A DNA stretch of 16,020 nucleotides, from NCBI GenBank assembly GCA_025938035.1, contig JAICQE010000104.1, forward strand, positions 1 through 16,020. The letters run 5' to 3'. Origin of the DNA: Vicinamibacteria bacterium. GTDB taxonomy: Bacteria; Acidobacteriota; Vicinamibacteria; Vicinamibacterales; UBA2999. The position numbers and the translations under genes are program-made. The notes below the pieces were generated by a model. That model worked only from the letters and a program-made list of their open reading frames with translations. It was not told the DNA's origin and did not search any database. Below, piece by piece: positions 13,252 to 16,020 of this stretch. Each line of letters starts with the position of its first letter. Positions within the stretch are counted from its first letter, which is position 1.

Positions 13252-13500
13252 TTGATCCTTAGCTCTGCCACACCTACGATCCACCTCCCGCAAGTGCCCG
13301 ACACAATCGAATGTCCCCGGTGCCATCGCGCTGGATTGGTCCGCCTTGAAACGGTCATTAAGGGCGCTCAGACCGAACGGCAGTACCACTGCGGGGGCTG
13401 CGGTTATTCGTGGAGCGAGCACGAACCACCGAAAGAACCTGACCGTCGTAAGCGCGTCACTCAACGTCGCCGCGCTCCGCGCAACGACCGCCGCCGCTAG
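13252..13500 (+). CDS. Small zinc-ribbon protein with Arg-rich tail (up to 82 aa)
   Basis: The protein carries CPRCHR (Cys21/Cys24) and CGGCGYSW as a zinc ribbon, and ends in a very basic tail rich in Arg (residues 66-82, RRKRVTQRRRAPRNDRRR). The TTG at 13252 gives 82 residues; a GTG at 13294 just before the ribbon (VPDTIECPRC) is an equally good start and gives about 68. No Shine-Dalgarno is clear at either. It is the last gene before the right inverted repeat. Function unknown. Confidence 0.5.
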   Translation: MILSSATPTIHLPQVPDTIECPRCHRAGLVRLETVIKGAQTERQYHCGGCGYSWSEHEPPKEPDRRKRVTQRRRAPRNDRRR

Positions 13501-13543
13501 CCCGAATCGACCGAAATCGTTAGCCCCTATAGACAACTTCGTC

Positions 13544-13566
13544 ATTTCAATAGATACCTAGTCCCC
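13544..13566 (-). repeat. Right terminal inverted repeat of the transposon
   Basis: On the minus strand this reads G, GGGACTAGGTATCTATTG, AAAT and matches the left repeat (9840-9862) at 18 of 23 positions. Its outer end is adjacent to ATGCTGAA at 13567, the second copy of the target duplication. Confidence 0.8.
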
Positions 13567-13574
13567 ATGCTGAA
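13567..13574. repeat. Target-site duplication, right copy (modA start codon)
   Basis: ATGCTGAA, identical to 9832-9839. It forms the first eight bases of modA, so the duplication preserved the modA start codon while placing all of its former upstream sequence 3.7 kb away. Confidence 0.85.
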
Positions 13575-14316
13575 GTGGGCGGCGACAGCCGCCTTCGTGC
13601 TGGCCGCGGTCGTGGCCGTCCCGGCGCAACGCCAGGAGGTCCTGGTTTCCGCCGCCGCCAGCCTGGCCGAGGTCATCGAGAACGTCGGCCGCGCCTACGA
13701 GATGCGCACCGGCGTTCGCGTGGTCGTCAATACGGGCGCGTCGAACACGCTGGCGCGGCAGATTCTGGCGGGCGCGGCTGCCGACCTGTTCATCAGCGCC
13801 GACGAATCACAGATGGACGCGGTACGGAGCGAGCTCGTCGCCGGCAGCCGCGTAAACCTGCTCTCGAACCAGCTGGCGATTGCCGTTCCAGCCGACCGCC
13901 CTCGTTCGCTGAAATCGGCTCGCGAACTGGCGCAGTCGTCGTTCAGGCGCATCGCCATCGGCGACCCGGCGGCGGTTCCCGCCGGCGTGTACGCAAAGGC
14001 GTACCTCGAGAAACTCGGAGTCTGGGAGGCGATGTCGGCCAGGATCATTCCGTCGGCCAGCGTGAGAGCGGCGCTGGCAGCCGTCGAGAACGGGGCGGCC
14101 GATGCGGCGATCGTGTACCGCACCGATCTCACGGCGGCGCACCGGGCATCGCTCGCGCTCGCGATTCCGGTCGCGGATGGACCGCGGATCGTCTATCCGG
14201 CCGCGCTCATTCGCGGCGGCCGCAATCGTGACGCGGCAACCCGGCTGCTCGCGTGGCTGCAGGGCGCTGACGCGTCCCGGATTTTCGACGCTGCTGGTTT
14301 CCCCCGTGCAAAGTGA
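13567..14316 (+). CDS. modA: ModA, molybdate ABC transporter substrate-binding protein
   Basis: A 249-residue periplasmic binding protein. Residues 1-20 (MLKWAATAAFVLAAVVAVPA) are a Sec signal peptide with a very short n-region. The mature part has VSAAASLAEVIENVG, NTGASNTLARQILAGAAADLFISAD and IGDPAAVPAGVYAKAYLEKLGVW, all characteristic ModA blocks, and an AIVYRTD block near the C-terminus. It captures molybdate (or tungstate) for ModBC. The ATG lies exactly at the outer end of the transposon; no Shine-Dalgarno is visible in the new upstream sequence, so expression may now be low or depend on a fortuitous promoter in the transposon end. The stop overlaps the modB start. Confidence 0.93.
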   Translation: MLKWAATAAFVLAAVVAVPAQRQEVLVSAAASLAEVIENVGRAYEMRTGVRVVVNTGASNTLARQILAGAAADLFISADESQMDAVRSELVAGSRVNLLSNQLAIAVPADRPRSLKSARELAQSSFRRIAIGDPAAVPAGVYAKAYLEKLGVWEAMSARIIPSASVRAALAAVENGAADAAIVYRTDLTAAHRASLALAIPVADGPRIVYPAALIRGGRNRDAATRLLAWLQGADASRIFDAAGFPRAK

Positions 14317-14965
14317 GATTCTGACGATCGCGCTGTTCACCACCGCAGCGGCGCTCGCCGCTACGGTTGTCATGCTGCCGCCGGGAATCGCCCTCGCCTG
14401 GGTGCTCGCCAGATATCGCTTCCGCGGCAAGGCGGTTGTCGAGACGCTGGCTTCGCTGCCGCTGGTCATGCCGCCGGTCGCAACGGGACTTCTGTTGTTG
14501 TGGCTTGTCGGGCGCCGCGGTCCGGTGGGACGGCTGCTCGAGCCGCTCGGGATCGAGATCGTCTTCACGCCGGCGGCCGTCGTGCTGGCCATGGCGATCA
14601 TGGGTCTGCCACTGCTCGTTCGTACTGCGCGCGCCGGATTCGAGCAGGTGACCCGGCGCTATGAGCAAATGGCGGAGACGCTCGGTGCGCGCCCGTGGCG
14701 GGTGTTCAGAACCGTGACGCTGCCGCTGGCCTCGCGCAACATCCTCGCCGGCGCGCTGCTCGGCTTCACTCGCGCCCTGGGCGAATTCGGCGCGACGATC
14801 GTCGTCGCCGGCAGCATTCCGGGACGCACGCGTACGCTGGCTGTCGGGATCTATACCTACACGGAGACCGGGCAGGATGCGCGCGCCGCCGCGCTGCTCG
14901 TCGTTTCCGTGGCGCTGGCGTTTGCCTCGGTCCTCATCGCCAACCGGCTGGCACACGTCGACTGA
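14306..14965 (+). CDS. modB: ModB, molybdate ABC transporter permease
   Basis: A 219-residue inner-membrane permease with about five transmembrane segments. It has the ABC-permease EAA-like loop ETLGARPWRVFRTVTLPLASRNILAG, followed by LLGFTRALGEFGATIVVAGSIPGRTRTLAVGIY, which is a strong ModB signature. The start GTG at 14306 (MQSEILTIALFTT) overlaps the end of modA by 11 bases; the frame is open further upstream but reads low-quality Arg/Ser-rich sequence. The stop overlaps modC by one base (TGATG). Confidence 0.93.
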   Translation: MQSEILTIALFTTAAALAATVVMLPPGIALAWVLARYRFRGKAVVETLASLPLVMPPVATGLLLLWLVGRRGPVGRLLEPLGIEIVFTPAAVVLAMAIMGLPLLVRTARAGFEQVTRRYEQMAETLGARPWRVFRTVTLPLASRNILAGALLGFTRALGEFGATIVVAGSIPGRTRTLAVGIYTYTETGQDARAAALLVVSVALAFASVLIANRLAHVD

Positions 14966-15696
14966 TGCACACCGGCCGGCACGCCGCAGAGGCGACGGAA
15001 TTCGAGCTGCGCTTTTCGCTCACACAGGGGTCGTTCACGATCGCCCCCGATCTCGCGGCCGCAGCACGCGCGATTGCGCTCTTCGGCCCGTCCGGGTCGG
15101 GCAAGACCTCGATACTCGAGGCGATCGCCGGCCTGCGTACGCCGCAGCGAGGCCGAATCGCGGTACACCGCCGCGTGCTGTTCGACACGGAAACGCGCAC
15201 CAGCGTACCGGTTCGCGATCGCCACGTCGGCTATGTGCCGCAGGACGTGCTGCTCTTTCCGCACCTGAACGTGCGAAAGAACATCACCTACGGCCAAGGC
15301 CTTCGGCGGAACTCCGACGGCCAGGGCAGGCAGGACGTCGATGTGCCCGATCTCGATGATCTGCTCGGCCTCACGCCGCTCATGGATCGACGAGTCGCGG
15401 GACTTTCAGGCGGGGAGCGTCAGCGTGTGGCGCTGGCGCGCGCGCTCTATTCGGGTCCCGACGTACTGCTGCTCGATGAGCCGCTTGCGGCTGTCGATCT
15501 GGCCAGGCGCCGCCTGGTTCTCGACGCGTTGATCGCGATCCGCGACCGGCTGCGCATCCCGCTCGTGTACGTCACACATTCTCCCGACGAGGCTCGGGCC
15601 ATCGCCGACTACGCAATCGTGCTGGATGAGGGAAAGGTTGTTGCGGCGGGAGCGCCGGAGGAGGTGTTGGGGAAAGAGGTAGGAGGTAGGAGGTAA
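14965..15696 (+). CDS. modC: ModC-like molybdate transport ATPase, lacking TOBE domain
   Basis: A 243-residue ABC ATPase. Walker A GPSGSGKTS (41-49), Q-loop Gln93 (VPQDVLLFPHL), signature LSGGERQR (147-154), Walker B VLLLDEP (167-173) and H-loop His205 (VTHSPDEA) are intact. The usual ModC is about 350 residues with a C-terminal TOBE regulatory domain; this protein ends just after the ATPase core. Its last residues (VGGRR) are read from a GGTAGGA repeat, so truncation by repeat expansion is possible. The ATG at 14965 shares one base with the modB stop. The order modA-modB-modC and the neighbours justify the assignment. Confidence 0.88.
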   Translation: MHTGRHAAEATEFELRFSLTQGSFTIAPDLAAAARAIALFGPSGSGKTSILEAIAGLRTPQRGRIAVHRRVLFDTETRTSVPVRDRHVGYVPQDVLLFPHLNVRKNITYGQGLRRNSDGQGRQDVDVPDLDDLLGLTPLMDRRVAGLSGGERQRVALARALYSGPDVLLLDEPLAAVDLARRRLVLDALIAIRDRLRIPLVYVTHSPDEARAIADYAIVLDEGKVVAAGAPEEVLGKEVGGRR

Positions 15697-15720
15697 GAGA
15701 AACTCCTTCCTCCTACCTCC
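15682..15720. repeat. Convergent intergenic hairpin (GGAGGTAGGAGG arms)
   Basis: GGAGGTAGGAGG (15682-15693) and CCTCCTACCTCC (15709-15720) form a 12-bp perfect inverted repeat with a 15-base loop, overlapping the modC stop and lying before the convergent metK gene. More purine- and pyrimidine-rich copies continue on both sides. There is no T-run on either side, so terminator function is uncertain; it might be a low-complexity repeat and its inverted copy. Confidence 0.65.
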
Positions 15721-15742
15721 CTTCTCCTTCCTCCTAGTCCAT

Positions 15743-16020
15743 TTACTTCGCGACCGCAGCCGCCTTCTCGACGACTTCCCACGGCAGGCCGAGGCGGCCG
15801 AAGTGCCCGTAGTTGGTCGACTGCCGGTAGATCGGGCGGAGCAGGTCGAGTTTTTCAATGATCGCGCGTGGGCGGAAGTCGAACGCGTTCATCACGAACT
15901 CCGCGGCGGCGCGCTCGTCGCCGGTGTGGAACGTGTCCACCTTCACCGACACCGGCTTGGCCATGCCGATCGCGTAGCCGACCTGAATCTCGGCTTTCTT
16001 GGCAATGCCGGCGGCAACCA
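15743..16020 (-). CDS. metK: MetK, S-adenosylmethionine synthetase (C-terminal part)
   Basis: The last 91 codons of a gene that runs off the right edge. It contains [40 protein letters not shown] and [12 protein letters not shown], which match the MetK C-terminal domain ([30 protein letters not shown].....WE in the family). MetK makes S-adenosylmethionine from methionine and ATP in the cytoplasm. The stop TAA is at 15743-15745. It is convergent with modC and apparently unrelated in function. Confidence 0.96.
   Translation of the reverse strand, partial: VAAGIAKKAEIQVGYAIGMAKPVSVKVDTFHTGDERAAAEFVMNAFDFRPRAIIEKLDLLRPIYRQSTNYGHFGRLGLPWEVVEKAAAVAK

Larger units (their letters stand above)
9840..13566. 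mobile_element. IS1595-family transposon with passenger genes (3.7 kb)
   Basis: The element is bounded by 23-bp imperfect inverted repeats (18/23) and a perfect 8-bp direct duplication ATGCTGAA on both flanks. Inside is a zinc-ribbon/DDE-type IS1595 transposase; 8-bp duplications are established for that family. The gaps either side of the transposase (3 bases to the Panacea-like gene, 59 bases to the toxin gene) are too short to hold separate insertion-sequence ends, so the neighbours are true cargo. Cargo: Panacea/DUF4065-like protein, DUF4258 toxin and YgiT-type antitoxin, a leucine-like tRNA with UGC anticodon, a basic miniprotein and two zinc-ribbon proteins. The insertion falls exactly at the modA start codon and separates modABC from its putative regulator. 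The intact duplication and intact genes suggest a fairly recent event. Confidence 0.85.

Noticed and set aside
11692..13545. A minus-strand open frame of 617 codons across the toxin-antitoxin, tRNA and zinc-ribbon genes
   Set aside because: It overlaps the transposase in another frame, covers recognisable genes on the other strand and a tRNA, has no family-like motif, and is explained by high GC and the rarity of stops in the antisense frame.

Overview
The window is GC-rich, densely packed bacterial chromosome. Gene content, long operons with 1-8 base overlaps, short-unit repeat arrays between genes and dispersed palindromes suggest an Acidobacteriota genome, possibly Vicinamibacteria. That assignment is an inference; there is no rRNA marker. 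The layout falls into four parts.

(1) 1-2600, minus strand: a small operon of an archaeal-type/STAND-like ATPase, a UMF1-type MFS transporter and the start of a TIGR01777-type NAD-dependent epimerase. The genes overlap or abut, and a 41-bp nested palindrome lies just upstream of the ATPase.

(2) 2603-9276, minus strand: a nearly complete histidine biosynthesis operon, hisI-hisG-hisD-hisC-hisB-hisH-hisF-hisA. It is preceded by an apparent attenuator: a 26-residue leader peptide with nine histidines in 13 residues, a candidate antiterminator and an intrinsic terminator ending 12 bases before hisI. Short palindromic elements sit between hisG and hisD, between hisF and hisA, and inside the 5' end of hisB. 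Arrays of a 7-bp unit bracket the operon and supply the stop codons of hisA and of the neighbouring regulator gene.

(3) 9364-15696: a molybdate locus. A HTH-TOBE (molybdate-responsive type) regulator on the minus strand originally faced modABC on the plus strand. The two are now separated by a 3.7-kb transposon (9840-13566). Its boundaries rest on three signals: 23-bp imperfect terminal inverted repeats (18/23), a perfect 8-bp target duplication (ATGCTGAA), and an internal IS1595-family transposase, a family known for 8-bp duplications. Cargo: a Panacea/DUF4065-like protein, a DUF4258 toxin with a YgiT/MqsA-type antitoxin, a tRNA with a leucine-type class II body but an alanine UGC anticodon, a 41-aa basic miniprotein and two small zinc-ribbon proteins. 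The transposase and toxin-antitoxin operon diverge from a 59-bp region where a palindrome (TTGACA/TGTCAA) seems to serve as operator and as the -35 elements of both promoters. The insertion point is the start codon of modA; the duplication restored ATG but removed the native upstream region.

(4) 15743-16020, minus strand: the C-terminal part of metK, convergent with modC.

The most notable items are the cargo-bearing IS1595-type transposon, its chimeric tRNA, and the his attenuator.
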